A DNA stretch of 64,000 bases, from the NCBI GenBank assembly GCA_902702965.1, contig CACRXP010000002.1, positions 3,974,074 to 4,038,073 of the forward strand, read 5' to 3'. Positions 31,158-43,389 of the stretch are shown in pieces. A program made the translations under genes and the position numbers. A model generated the notes under the pieces. The model was not told the DNA's origin, did no database searches, and worked only from the letters and a program-made list of their open reading frames with translations. Source of the DNA: Spirometra erinaceieuropaei (lineage: Eukaryota > Platyhelminthes > Cestoda > Diphyllobothriidea > Diphyllobothriidae). Positions within the stretch are counted from its first letter, which is position 1. Each line of letters opens with the position of its first letter.

Positions 31158-31829
31158 GTAAGAACCTCATTCATACTCCCAACCGGACGGACAGCGTTGT
31201 TTAGGCGGGCTAAAACTGTCCCTTTTTCATTTTAAACTAGAAATTGGCGTTGAACATCTTCTGTGAGGGACTTTTCCTCACCAGTGACTGATCTTCTTTA
31301 GTTCTTTGCAGATTGCCCCATCCCAAACCAATAAAAAGCAAGGCCGGGGTTCAGTTTGCCCTATCCGACTGGTTCATTTCTTTCCTGTCTTATTATCTTT
31401 TGCTTGAACAATTAAATCAAGCCTTGAAACCTCTGATAAATTCGCTCCAGGAGGGTATTTATCTACTCATCTCACTTGACTTATCCTGACGCTCCACTTA
31501 TCTCCACAAATGAACAGTTGGTCTTAAATTACAAGGGTGATTCCTCTAGAGGATGAGATCGTCTACTAGACTCCAGCTACCTCCTGCAAACAAGCGACCT
31601 ATAATATAAACACAGAACTCCCATCTGACGCAATTACTTGTACTTTTGACGGCATTTTTATGGCCGTTTTGACTGTTCCGCGTTGCATATTAATCTCATC
31701 ACAAGGGTTCACCATGCAACGTAGTTTGCGAGCAGCAGATTCCCACTCAAAGCTGACCCACTTAGCACATCAGCCGGGTTTCGCTCAAGGCCGACTTCCT
31801 CTTCGTTCGTCCACTTCTTTTAGCCACCT

Positions 31830-32490
31830 CCATTCTGTCGCCCCTGTTGATTTCGCCTTCAGGTCGGTTTGGCGTATGGCTGAACCACATCAGCCGGGAA
31901 GCAGGCGAGGATTCAATTGACAAGTTGAATTCCTGGCTGACTTTATGGGCGTTGGTTGGGGACGCGTTTGGAGACACGTATTTCCGGGGGATGGAACACA
32001 GACACCATCAGTCGCACATTCCCAGATGACGCAGATCATCTGAGTGTGCAGGCCACGACATCGAGAAGAAGCCTCGTATACTTACGAGCTTTGTTCTAAT
32101 ACTGATCTCGGGCCAGCTCCAGAGGTTTTGGCGAAGACGAACTAGGACCGTGCTTATTTAGTTGATTTACTGCTCAGCTTCGTTCTTGCTTCGTCTCTGT
32201 TTGACGGACTGTTTCACGCAGGCAAAATGTTGTCCACTAACTTGGGAGTTTTGTCGACTACCCTGACCGAGTGTCTCTCGGACCGCGAAGCCGCAGTCGA
32301 TCAGACTTGGCGTCACGTAACAGGTTCTTCTTTGATCTTGGCTGAAACCTTAAGCAGTCACCGGAATAATTGTACCCTAGGCCCACAACTACTGGCTATA
32401 CAGGCAATATGCCGCACGTATGCCAAGTATTTTCGGTCGCAGCATGCTTGCGCTACTCTACGGACCGTATCTCAACTTTCTTCGTCCGCA
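31830..32490 (+). repeat. Dispersed repeat R, copy 1 (empty-site copy)
   Basis: Colinear, in reverse orientation, with 40745-42010. Shared peptide-like reading: FGVWLNHISREAGEDSIDKL here versus FGVWLNRISQKAGADSVDKL in copy 2, and later HRHHQSHI versus HRHHQSYI. The 32184-32490 part (cttcgtctctgtttg ... ctaccctgaccgagtgt) also matches. The element type is unknown. This copy lacks the 628-bp insertion found in copy 2. Confidence 0.8.
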
Positions 32491-33690
32491 AGGCGTGTAT
32501 AAGTTGTATTCATGTCACCTAGGCATTCGGGTTGACGCTAGTGAGACAAATGGCTCTCCAGGAATTCGAAATTTACTTTTGAATTTCTAGATCGTTTATC
32601 AATTACCCACCACAAAACGAAACCTATGTGAGGGAGTAAACTCGTGAACCAGGGTGGGGGGGGGTAGTGAGCTGGCTGGGTGATGGAGCAGACAGAGTTC
32701 ATATGCTGGGGAGCTGAAGGGCAGTGGACAAAGGAAAGCCTCGGCCAAAGTCTACAAAGAGTGGAAGAATAGAAAGCGGGCCTTCGAAAAAAAAGAGGCC
32801 GTACTGTACTATCATGTACTGGGGATCTGGCGTTGGGACAGTCGGTGAGGCGCGCTCTTAAACCTTCTTCACACCCGATGAGATTGACATTCCGATGAAC
32901 ATTATCGGGTAGGAGTGGCTTTTTCCGAGCTAACTGAATTGCAAATGGCACACGAGCAACCTGTCTGGAGCTCTGACGGGGGGTCGCAAAGTGACGAGCA
33001 ATCGGTAATCCTAAGCCATTTTCGACGGAGACTAGGTCATTTCTGGCTCCAGCTTCAGCTAGTCATGCTCTGGCCCAGGCTGGTAAAACTCCCGGTTTGA
33101 ATAGCGAACCTGTTGATCAGGGAACTGGGCACGCTCTCACCAGATTTTGAAGCTCAAACTGCAGCTCATTAAGTGTCGACGAACAGTGCTGTCTATGATG
33201 TCCTTAGTCGATCATAAGAGAAGTCAGTGTCGACATTTTATGGCTAACAGAACTGTCAAAATAAAGCGGTTCTCAAAAATTTTTCCACACGTGATGTGTT
33301 CCTGGAAACTGCCTTGTCCGGAAATGATTATTTGGACCATATTTCTGGGCTGAGTTAAACTTTAAGTTACACCGCCTAAGGAAAATAGCTCCTTAAGCTG
33401 ATGCCTACGATTAGTGTGCCCTTGATTAAGTCTTCAATTTAAGTCCTTCGCTATGGCATTTGGTTTCATCTCCGGAAGTGAAGTCAGGATGAACATAGAA
33501 GAAAATTCCTCTGCATGCACTCGGTTGACTAAAATTAGCATTTTTTGTGTTTTAAGCGAAAAATTGTCCTGCCTACGTTGGGATCATTTTTATTATTCGG
33601 CTTAGTGCAAGGGCTTGGTCTATTAATATGAATAGTCCACAGAGCGGCTCCAAGAATACTCGGGTTTTTTCTCATGTGAATTAGTTAACT
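32491..33690. other. Intron 3, no recognisable gene
   Basis: Only short, unconvincing frames. A G-run lies near 32650. Confidence 0.4.
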
Positions 33691-33772
33691 GGCGGAATTT
33701 GAGCCATCGACAGAAAAAGTAAGGATTCAACACAGCCAATGCTCTTACCATCTGAACTACAATATCCCGACC
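33691..33772 (-). repeat. tRNA-like SINE head, degenerate
   Basis: On the minus strand TAGTTCAGATGGTAAGAGC is a good A box with the adjoining GCATTGGCTG shared with the SINE heads at 52405 and 52645. The B box is degraded (gatggctcaaattccgcc). Same family as those SINEs, older copy. Confidence 0.6.
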
Positions 33773-34191
33773 TAGAGTCTGGAGTTAACATTTTGGGCAG
33801 TCGACCTGATATATAAGAGCTAGTGAATTTTACATGTTACAGTAGATTGGGCTGGTAGTTGAGCCCAAACGTGAAATTCTGAGGCTTGTAACACAGATGG
33901 TTAAGGAGCCGATTGTACCAAAGCTATGTCCTTACTGTCACAGGCTCTAATCTCGCCGCGGTTGCCCTGTTTTGCACATACGGGAAGTAAGTTACGTATA
34001 AATGTATTTGTGACTAGCACAGTACTCGTTCCATCGTTAATTTGTCTATAGACGGAAGAAATATTACCGCACAGAAAGTATGTTGCCACATATGTGGAAG
34101 TAGAATTGACGGAGACGTGGTCGGCCATTTTGCCGTGACTTACACAATATTCGTTCATGTGTGGAAATTACCCATGTGGTAAGAGAAGAAA

Positions 34192-34667
34192 GGCAAGATG
34201 TGGTTATGTAGCCACACCGGATGGATGCAGTACTGTTGACCTACCTAATTATTTTGAGTTGGTGTGATTACGTTGGCACGGTATTGCTGTGCGTTGCGGC
34301 GTGTGTGTTCTGTTGGCGGTCTTGTTTCTTTGTTGCCGTGTCTGCCCTTTTTGGCTCAATTCCGGTGGTCCCACTTGACTTTCAGCCTGCCGTCTCCTCC
34401 TAGCTTTCTATTTGGATGTTTCAGGGTTAGGGTTAGGGCTTAGGAGTAGTGTTAGGGGTTAGAGTTAGGGTTAGGGCAAATATTTTTCAACCACTCAAAA
34501 TACAACCGCGCGTCCCCAATAGCTTTTCTTTTGCATACAATTACTTGACCTCGTCGCCTGTGCGTTCCCCCGGCCCCACCTGGGAAAACCCCTATTGCCA
34601 CCGGTCCCGTATTACAGGTTGCTGGGGTTTGTTTACCTCAGGTGTGGCTACATAGTTACATCTGACC
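34192..34667 (+). mobile_element. Short inverted-repeat element M1 with telomere-like core
   Basis: The left end (34192-34219) reads ggcaagatgtggttatgtag then ccacacc; the right end (34640-34667), reversed, reads ggtcagatgtaactatgtag then ccacacc. That is an imperfect inverted repeat of about 27 bp. The 476-bp interior has no coding frame and includes telomere-like TTAGGG repeats at about 34426-34478. A second, partial copy is at 46530-46700. No clear target duplication is visible. It fits a non-autonomous DNA element (MITE). Confidence 0.7.
34424..34478 (+). repeat. Interstitial telomere-like repeats
   Basis: Several GGGTTA/TTAGGG units, some degenerate, inside M1. The diverged M1 copy at 46630-46660 also has gagggttagggc on its minus strand, so the repeats belong to the element and do not mark a chromosome end. 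Confidence 0.75.
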
Positions 34668-37335
34668 AAAAGTAATCCTAGTCAACCGGTCACAGAATCG
34701 GAGGACTTAACAAATCTGTTTTTTTTGAAACCGGAGGCGCTCCCATCTCGAAAATAGCATACCTATTCACATTTCATCTCGCCTGACATGTGCGGATTGA
34801 AGAATCGACTATCACACCACGAAGGCCGGTTTCGTGAACCTTTTGCTCAATTACTGTCCTCTTCCGGAAGGATCCGCGCGAGCACGCAGCTCTGGTCTAC
34901 GATAGCTAATTGTCGTAGGAAATCGTCGGGATATAAAGAACTGATAATTTCCATCTAAAAATTTATCTTTTTCTTTGGCAAAATAACCTATAAATATGCT
35001 GTATGTGCAGGTGAAACCCATTTTGCTCATTATGTCGACCTAATGAGTTAAATTCACTACATTAGTGGCGCCCTCATCCACTGAACATTGTGTTTCATCA
35101 ACTTCACCCCCTATTTTGTCCTGCCAACACATTGTCAGGTCGTTTGCCTGGCTTTCTGACTGTACTGACGCTCCGCACAGTACCAATGCACACCACAATT
35201 ACTACATACTCTTTATACTGGGAGGTGTCGTTGCATATTATCTCTCAGTCTGGGAAGACGGGGTCTTTGAATCCGGATTAATTGGTCATCATTCATGCGG
35301 GCCAGGGACTTTGTCACTTGAGACACCGGCCCTCTACTCCTGTAGACCGCGATCGAACACACTCAGAGTCACGTGGGAGGGGAGTTTATCTGACCCGAAT
35401 TTAGAAAGGGCCATTCTCGGCGTCGACCGTATTCCATCCTACAGTTAGGGTAGATTGATAACTGCGTCTGGCCTCTTTGAATCCATTTCCGACTTTATCC
35501 CGGCTGCTTATAGAGGTTTCGTCCTTCAAACCACTTTCTCTACCTCTTAATCCCTGCTTGCTCGCTCTGTTCCCCGTGGGTTGGTAGTCGCAAATCCTCG
35601 CCTTTTTACCTAGCCGATTCGAAGCAGTTGAAGAGCGCAAACCTCACACACGAGACAAAAACATGATTCTGCTGGCGAATGGCAGGATCTGTCAGTGAAA
35701 GTAGTCTTGTAAAGCGTTCGGATATCTGCTTCGAGGGGTCGGTGCTATCTTATCTGTTTTTTTTTTCAAGAAGGACTGCCGTTTGCGGCTACAAAAACCG
35801 TAGTGCCGCTTACTTTGCCGGAGAACTTTATGACTCATCACGTTCTCTCTCACGCGCCCTCTTTCTCCCCACATCCCTGTGCTAACAACCTCAAATCTCG
35901 AAAGCGTTGCTCGTGTAAACCGGCGCGTTCGTGTCAGCATTGTTGAGGTTTGGCGCCGGTTACTTCGCAGGAAGTCAATTAAATTACTAGCCCTCAGGGT
36001 CCTGTGTCTAGGTCACTGCTCAATCACGCCTGTAGGATGCCTCCAACGTTGACTTCTTTCCATCTACGCAGATCGTGATTGGATTTCTAACCGAAAGGTC
36101 AACTGATCATGTGCATAGGAAGGCTGATGTTTTGCCCTAATCGCCCCGTACTAATTAGCGCACAGTATATCCGAATGCGCGACTGAAGTAGCTGTCATGC
36201 ACGCTATTACGCAGGGCTTGATGGACGGCGAGACAGTTTTGGTCGTAAAGCCATCACGCCAGGTCGTTCAGCGTTTCTGATAGTTTGAGTGAATGCTTGG
36301 AGCGGAAGGGGAGGTGGAAGGGGGCCACTTACTGCCGATTCCCTTTCAGGCTACTGCAAAGTTGATTACGTGTCTACCCACGTGCTCGACTCGGGTTTTC
36401 TTCTCTTTATTGCAGCGGCCTCGCGAGCAGCGTTGGGTGCGAGCTGTCCTTGCGCGGTAGAGGGTTTTGAACGTCGGCCTGGAGCCTGCAGTGTCCGACA
36501 GGTGTTTTGTGCTTGGGCTTCCGTGCATATTGTTGTCTGCTCGCAACAGACACTTTGTGTGCGCCCTGCATCTGCAGCTGACATTTGGACCGTTGCAAGC
36601 AGCACCGTTCACCATGTGCCCCACAGCGTGCTGGGCACAGCACCCGATGACTTACCCGTCGATTCGTTCCTGGTGAGGCGGACTTGCGATGCACCTATTG
36701 CGCTCGCTCACCTTGCTCAAATGACAAAATAATGTCAGGACTACCGGGGGGGGGGAGGGAGGGGGGTGGACGCGTGTGCAGTGACTGACAAAGCTAGACG
36801 CCTGCCACACACGACCTGGCTCTCAGCAAATTTGCCAGGCTGCTGTAGGGGCGGCTCGGATCTCTCGTCAACGAGGGTGCGACTACGTGAACCCTCATCA
36901 GTTGTTGGTGGCGGCCGCATACAGAGGGGACCCCCGGGTAGCCGCTACTCCCTAGGCTACCTTTAAGGGGACTTACCTCATTCGCCCTATCAGCGAAACG
37001 CATTTTTGTGGCACGATTAAATAGGCGCGAAATTAGGTCCCTCTTTACATTGGAGTAAACTTCCTGGGATGTAAGTACTGCCTTTTCCAACTAAGCTTGG
37101 AGTAAATGCATCTTTGAATAGAACGGCTCCATTACGTTCTTCATGTTTACTTTACATACTCGAGTGTTGTCTGCCCATATGAGGGAAAAGGGGGGGGTGG
37201 GATTTACTTGTTGCCGGAGTCAATAACATTTCTCTTATCGCCAACATCTCTAAAATCTCTTCTGGCGTTTAAACGTGTTAACTACGTAATGCTTATTTGC
37301 TCATTCCCTTACTGGCCCGTTTATGTGCTTTTCAG
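34668..37335. other. Intron 3, GC-richer part without a supported gene
   Basis: Several overlapping frames exist around 36289-36732 because GC content is high; none has a recognisable domain. Homopolymer G runs occur near 36745 and 37190. Confidence 0.35.
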
Positions 37336-37423
37336 TTACACCGTGGATCTCCTCAAGGATAAGATAGAGGACTTGACTGAGTCGAATCAGTATAATCAGA
37401 GATGCGCTAATGAGCGCAAGAAG
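37336..37423 (+). CDS. LRRFIP: LRRFIP-like exon 4, coiled coil
   Basis: Acceptor ttttcag, donor aag/gtaggt. The leading T completes the split codon AG/T (Ser) left by exon 3, and 29 codons follow: YTVDLLKDKIEDLTESNQ, then YNQRCANERKK. This equals the YQVDTLKDxIEE block of LRRFIP. The exon ends in phase 0. Confidence 0.9.
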
Positions 37424-37475
37424 GTAGGTTGCCCGTGTACCTTATTTGCGCTTTTCCAAATGACTAGCCGTCACT

Positions 37476-37793
<318 letters not shown>

Positions 37794-38149
37794 GACATAC
37801 TTGTCAGAGCACGTTGAACCATCCCAGCGCTCGACACCCACACTAGATGCGTGGTGCCAACGCAGTTAGCGAGAATTAATCTGGCCATGCTTATGTGAGG
37901 ACCGGGCCACAACTAGGATGACTTGTCGAAAAGGTACAGCCTACGAAGTGGACTGTCTCGACGATCTGCCACTGCCTTAGGCTTCTGTGAGGTTGTCTCC
38001 AACTGCCTCGGTGCACCGTCGAGGATGAGAGCCGATCCGAGTCGTCATCAACTATAACCGGTCGGTCAGCTCTGAAGTAAACTGTCAGCGTACCTCTGAG
38101 GACACTCTAGGCCACAAGAGGCGTCTCTGCAAGGTTTGAATGTTTATTG
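37794..38149. other. Intron 4, possible LINE D 3' region
   Basis: No gene seen. Probably holds the 3' UTR of the minus-strand LINE ending near 38150. Confidence 0.35.
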
Positions 38150-38322
38150 AAACTCTCCGACTGGTTGATGAGGAGCTCGTTTCAGCACCTGGTGATACCA
38201 GAAGGTTGTACCGGATTTCACACATGTGGAAGTTCTTTATTCTGCCCGCTACAACCATCCGAAACAATCAAGGTGCAGTCATTGCGTCACCAACAGATCC
38301 AGTTCTCCCATGAGAGGGCTAT

Positions 38323-38892
38323 TTACTTACTTGTACTTGATACGGCTGCGATCATGCCTGATGTAGCCGGCCTCGATGATGTCACGAACTGTACCTCTAC
38401 AAGTGTGACGATCCGCGGCATCAGATCTGGACAGCTCAACCCATTCTCTTCGCCAACGACGGGACCGAATACCGAAGGTCCAAGAACCACCTCCATGTCT
38501 TGACGAATTGTGTCGAGCCAGGTTTTGAGTTGACCCTCTATTCGACGCCTCCAATGGCGTGACGGTACCGGATCGAACGCAGTAACACTGAATTTCTGAG
38601 GTGGACGACGAAGAACATGCCTAAACCACTTCAGTTGTCTTTCTTGGATGGCCTGGGTTATCCTTGCGATTTTGTCGCAGCGAGCGCGAACTGTCTCATT
38701 TGAGACGAAGTCGGTGTACTTCACTCGAAAGATGGTCCTCAAGCAGTCGTGGTCAAATACCTCCAGTCTTCGCTCTTCCTCCACGCGCACAGCCGGGCAT
38801 TCGCAACCATACAAAAGGAAAGACCGGACAGATGCACGGTACACGCGAATCTTAGTGGCGATGTGGAGATGTCGCGTCGGATCCATATGCAT
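38323..38892 (-). pseudogene. LINE D reverse transcriptase C-terminal part
   Basis: A 189-codon frame. The first third is typical of the post-catalytic region (YRASVRSFLLYGCE, where YGCE is the hallmark), then the FDHDCLR and WFRHVLRRP blocks. It is frameshifted from the RT frame at 38894-39445. The final 40 residues have no known counterpart. Confidence 0.8.
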
Positions 38893-38893
38893 T

Positions 38894-39445
38894 TTATAAG
38901 GCTTGAGAAAACCCGGTGGGCAGCATCAATTCAGGTGACAATGTCGTCCTTACTCTGCCGATTCGCCAGCAGCCTTGCCCGAGGTATTTTAAACTGCCTA
39001 CTTCATTAAGCTGACAGCCGTCAATCCCGAGGGATGCTCTCCTCTGCTCAGGGATACATCTTGAAAACACTTTTGTCTTCCCGGCGTTTATGGATAAACC
39101 GACCGATTTAGCGACCTCGTTCACCCGTGACACCATAGACTGCAGATCACCCAAACCTGAAGCAAGTAAGGCGATATCATCGTCATAGTCGAGATCAGTC
39201 AGCCGATGTCCGGGTGCAAACTCCACGCCGTCACTCTCGCGTAGGGCCCTCCCGAGGATCCAGTCAATAGCATAGTTGAACAGTATGGGTGACAGGATAC
39301 AACCCTGTCGAACGCCAGACCGAATACCGAACGGTTGGGTAAGATTGTTGCGGACCAGGGTAAAGTGTGATTCGACTCCAGGGATCTTTATTTCGCGGGA
39401 GCCTGAGTCAGGGAGTCGAGCTAAAGTTCGACAGACAGCAGACAT
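38894..39445 (-). pseudogene. LINE D reverse transcriptase palm
   Basis: A 183-codon frame with motif B (GVRQGCILSPILFN), motif C (YDDDIALLAS) and the following GLSINAGKTK block. Motif A and everything before it are absent because of the deletion joining endonuclease to RT near 39445. Confidence 0.85.
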
Positions 39446-39840
39446 CTACGTTGTACTGATCAAGCCTGCACGCAGTCAGACTTTGGGTACCAGGGTCCAG
39501 GAACGTTCGCACATTCCAGCATCCAATACCAAGAGTCCGTCCCCGATTGAGTTGTCCAGCTGGCATACTATTCGCCCGCACTACTGGGCCAGGGTTGCGG
39601 AGCGCGTCGGTTCCCGCGGACGCCGTAGCATGGGTCGTAATACTGTGATCGGACATATTTCATGAGGTTTCTTGGGAATTTGAAATACAGGCGGGTCCCC
39701 AACTGCCGCTCGGATTGTTTGTTCGAGGTCTTTTCCTCTAATGCTTTGGCTTAAAAGCCCAACCACAAGGCAGCGGTGGCAAGCAAACTTATTTGATGGC
39801 GGTTTACGGTCGCTATGCCACAATGCCGTCATTGGGCTTT

Positions 39841-40744
39841 GCGGCTTTTTATAAGGCTTTCAGCGTGCCAGACCTCAGCCGACCGCACCCTGGTAGCAAT
39901 GTCACTGCTGGTCCACGATTGCTTATCCGTCAGACCTGGGTCTGCTGGTTTCGCAGCTAACCTTCACTGAAGGCCGTTCCACTATCCGCCACCTGTGGAC
40001 GCGCCGGGTAGCCAGCAGCTAGGCTAACGGACAACCCGTCTCCCCGGAGGAGTATTTAACCCAGCTGAGGGTCACTGTGGCTTCGGTCTCCTCAGCTAAA
40101 ACGAAGTTCAAGGACCTACCAACACCCGAATATGACTGCTACCGCAGTCCACCACCCCTTGAGGACTGTCTGCCCATCGAAACCTGTGAGTGCTGCTCGG
40201 CGGGGATAGCCGTCCTATTGCTTGCCCATTTGACCTAAATTTGGGAAATGGGGACGCTGCCCACAGGCTGCAGTGACGTCATCGTTTCATTTATTTTCAA
40301 GAAAGGCAATAAATCGCCGTGTATGCTCCACCGCGATACCAGTCTCCTTGGCGTGCTGCAGAAGTCTCTGTAGTCGCTCCCTCAACCGCGCCCGTCTGTG
40401 CGGAGATACGCGGACAGGAATAAGGTAGTTTAGCCTTCGGCTGAGGAGTCCGAACGGGGGTAGGATGCGTTGATAAGTTGCTTGTCGAACTGCGAGGATC
40501 GCCACTGCTATTAACAGTTCATTGGTGTGGATGTTGATCCGGTTAGTCGGGATTCCGTCTGGTCGATCATGTCGCGCCATGACATGCAACTAAAAACTGT
40601 TCCATATGACTCAAGTCTCCTCTCAAACCGTAGCCCGTGCTAGTGGCGGTAGAATGAACTTTTTAGGTGCTACCTCCAGCCCCCGACAGAATCTGCGTGG
40701 TGTTCAACTACGTGACACTGGATTTTTCACTTCGCGCCGACTGA
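39841..40744. other. Intron 4, unassigned
   Basis: A 100-codon minus-strand frame (40287-40589) ends in a basic helix (RRARLRERLQRLLQHAKETG) but matches nothing I know. The rest shows no motif; it may be the 5' part of LINE D. Confidence 0.35.
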
Positions 40745-42010
40745 TCACTGCGGTATTGCATTAGAATAGGTCTGGATGTGGAGTACGCTGCAAGCGCTGT
40801 GGTGCGGTCCTGTCCTTGTGCAGAAATGCAACATTATGTCGCAAACAGGCGCGAGGACGTCAGAAGTGTGCCCGGAGATTAATCTACCCCAGGCAAAGGT
40901 GGTTATCTCGGGTTTCGTGGTGCGAGATAAACACTCGGTCAGGGTAGTCGATAAAACTCGAGTTGGGGGCAATATCTGCTGCCTGCGTGGGACAGTCCAT
41001 CAAACAGAGATGAAGCAGAAGTGAAGTTGGTAACAATTGGGAGATGGCACCCAGAAAATTTCGTTACCGATGAGAATATGCCGGAGGACTGCATGAGTGT
41101 TCGTCCACAGGCTGATTAAAGGAATAAAATAAGTGTATTTTACTGAGGGCCGGAAAACTTTAAAAGCATACAATCCTGACAGACGGTGTCATCAGCTAAG
41201 CAATTTCACAAAATGGCAACTCTCGTCGGGGTCAAGTGCGGCGATGTTTTCAATCGCGTCCTCTGTGTTTATTGAACGTGCAGTTTTGAAAGCGATGATA
41301 TGAAGGCATAGGGTCATGAACAGCACAACGTAGAACGTTTCGTTTAGCCAACTGCATTCCGCTTTCAATCCCCTATTTTAAAAAGCAATTAAGCAGGGAA
41401 TACGAGCTGGATCGACTTCATATTATCTGCCTCTTCAAGTAAATCCGACACCGCTCACATTTTTGTTGCCATATAGTGATGAGGTTAAACTTTATCGTTC
41501 GAAAGGCCATTTCTGAAAAAAAAACTTCTTAGTATTATTTATATTTATCCACGCAATCGAAGGCCCCACCCGTAAAACCCCTATTACCACCTGTCCCGTA
41601 AGACAGGCTGCTTTGGTTGGGTGGATTTTTTTGGGTGCCATCTCCCAATTGTTGCCATGAAGTTGAACAATAGATAAACAAAACAGGCACGACCTTAGTT
41701 AGACTTCGACAAAACCTCTGGAGCTGGCCTGAGACCCGTATTAAGACGAAGCTTGTAAGTATACGGGGTTTCTGCCAAGACGTTCCTTCGTTGTGGATGA
41801 GAGACGTAACCTGCACACTCAGATGATTTACACCATTTGGAAATGTACGATTGATGGTGTCTGTGTTTCATCTCCCTAAATTGCGGGTCTCCAAACGCTT
41901 CTCCCACCGACGCCCATATAGTCCGTCAGGAATTCAACTTGTCAACTGAATCTGCGCCTGCTTTCTGGCTGATGCGATTCAGCCATACGCCAAAGCGACC
42001 TTAAGGCGAA
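40745..42010 (-). repeat. Dispersed repeat R, copy 2, split by element M2
   Basis: On the minus strand 42010-41665 matches copy 1 at 31860-32180, and 41028-40745 matches copy 1 at 32184-32490. The two halves are separated by M2 (41029-41656). Shared words include caagttgaattcct, cagctccagaggtttt and ctaccctgaccgagtgt. Confidence 0.8.
41029..41656 (+). mobile_element. Short inverted-repeat element M2 with 8-bp target duplication
   Basis: The left end reads ggtaacaattgggagatggc then accca; the right end, reversed, reads ggcaacaattgggagatggc then accca, a 25-bp inverted repeat with one mismatch. Flanks are gtgaagtt (41021-41028) and atgaagtt (41657-41664), an 8-bp target duplication with one difference. 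Copy 1 of repeat R is uninterrupted at the matching place, giving an empty site. The 628-bp interior has no transposase frame, so the element is non-autonomous. Part of the right interior (cccctattaccacctgtccc) is shared with M1 at about 34590. An 8-bp duplication suggests a hAT-like mover; the termini are not typical hAT ends. Confidence 0.85.
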
Positions 42011-42030
42011 ATCGACAGAGATACCAGCTT

Positions 42031-43389
42031 CCCCGAACCCGAGAATGGCCGTGAAGATAGGCGAATGTCCACAATACAAAAACTCTTCAGCGGACTTCAC
42101 TGTCCACTCTGAATCTTTGTTAAGGAAATAAAGTCGCTGGCACAGCCACTTTGACAGCCCAAGGTTGGGGTACTACGTAAGGAGACGAGAAGGCACCCTT
42201 CTGTCAGGTGTACGGTTCAACTAAGCCGCGGTCTTCTGCAAAATGAATGTATGAACCATTTTTCTGGACACCCTTCCACCAAAGTATACTCCGATTTGTA
42301 CAAATGTCGAAAGTCAACCAAAGGAGTGCGTAGTGCCTATGTACTGCTTTCGGCGAACGAGAATTTCGATAAGTGTTTCGGACATTTTTTTACCTTCTGT
42401 GCATTTGCTCCCTCTTCGCTTGTTGTAGTTGTCGTTCTAGGAAATGTCGTCCTTCCAACCGCCGCCACATGCTCCCTGTCCTCTAGATGATGGCTTTGAC
42501 AAGTGCCCCCAGGCACCTTATGTCATCCATTTTGGAGGGGGGGTGGGAGGGACGGCCATCCCATTCCTCATTTGAATCACAGGGCATCGGCGGCGGCGGT
42601 GGTGGTGGTAGCACCTACCTGCTGACGTCTGAGCGGATAAAAAGATGCTTTCCTGTGTAGCCATCTGTCCTGTCTGTAGTTTGTGCGTCCATTGTGGACA
42701 GCCTAAGCACTGTTATTTTTTCGTATGAAGGGCAGGAAACAATGAAGTAAGTTCCCCGCTCGTGGATACCTTCGCCCCTTTTCGGTGCGTTGAGGTAAGC
42801 TGCGACGGTCGTGGTACTCATCCGATAGGAGGGTCGGTTGCAGGAAGCGAACCCAGGCCCAAACATTCTGCATCGTTCTTCCTTGGTTTTTTTCCCAATA
42901 TCTTTACCACCATCGCCGGTTTTTCTGTTTCCAACAGCAAAAACCATAACGGCAACAACATACTCGATGCCTCCCCCCCGCTGCAGATCATAGCCGCCTC
43001 ACAGCCCCAGACGGGCATGTGTACTCCAATAATCTCATCTTGGATCGGGACTTGCCCTGTTGTTGATCTCTCAACACCCCTTAGATAGCTTTGGGTAGAG
43101 ACGGATATCAGACATTGTTTGAATGTGGATTGTCCTTAGTTTTCAAGTTCAGGCCCGGACGGTCGACTGGTGCATGGTAGAAGGGAGAGAGAGAGTGAAG
43201 TCGACTCAGGGAATCCATCCAGCGCAATTCTCACTCTAATAAATCTGACGCGCCGAGAGTCGAGACTTGGAAGGTGGTCTACTGACTGGGTAACCCGATC
43301 CTCGTGATCGGTACTGTGTCCATAGAGCGGCTTGCTAGTGTGCTGTAAGCCAGGCTATAGATTTTTCTTGATTTGGCCTCTTTGGCACC
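42031..43389. other. Intron 4, no recognisable gene
   Basis: GC-rich simple stretches near 42535 (G-rich) and 42588 (GGC/GGT). No supported frame. Confidence 0.4.

Larger units (their letters stand above)
38150..39840 (-). mobile_element. LINE D, endonuclease/RT element with internal deletion
   Basis: Minus strand, 5' to 3': a basic N-terminal frame (39832-39581), an endonuclease start LGIGCWNVRTFLDPGTQSL near 39520, then directly reverse transcriptase from about 39445: IRSGVRQGCILSPILFNYAI, TDLDYDDDIALLASGLGD (catalytic YDDD), GLSINAGKTKV. From 38892 follows the C-terminal part IRVYRASVRSFLLYGCE, FDHDCLRTIFRVKY and RQLKWFRHVLRRPPQK. This is the common flatworm RTE-like LINE type. Most of the endonuclease and the front of the RT are missing, so this is a deleted copy. 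It lies antisense in intron 4. Confidence 0.85.

Noticed and set aside
34424..34478. Possible chromosome end because of TTAGGG units
   Set aside because: Short, degenerate, internal, and part of the repeated element M1.
36289..36732. 147-codon ORF in a GC-rich stretch
   Set aside because: Other long frames overlap it on both strands, it has no recognisable domain, and high GC explains open frames.
40287..40589. 100-codon minus-strand ORF with a basic C-terminus
   Set aside because: No family recognised, no neighbours that support it; kept only as a note in the gap entry.
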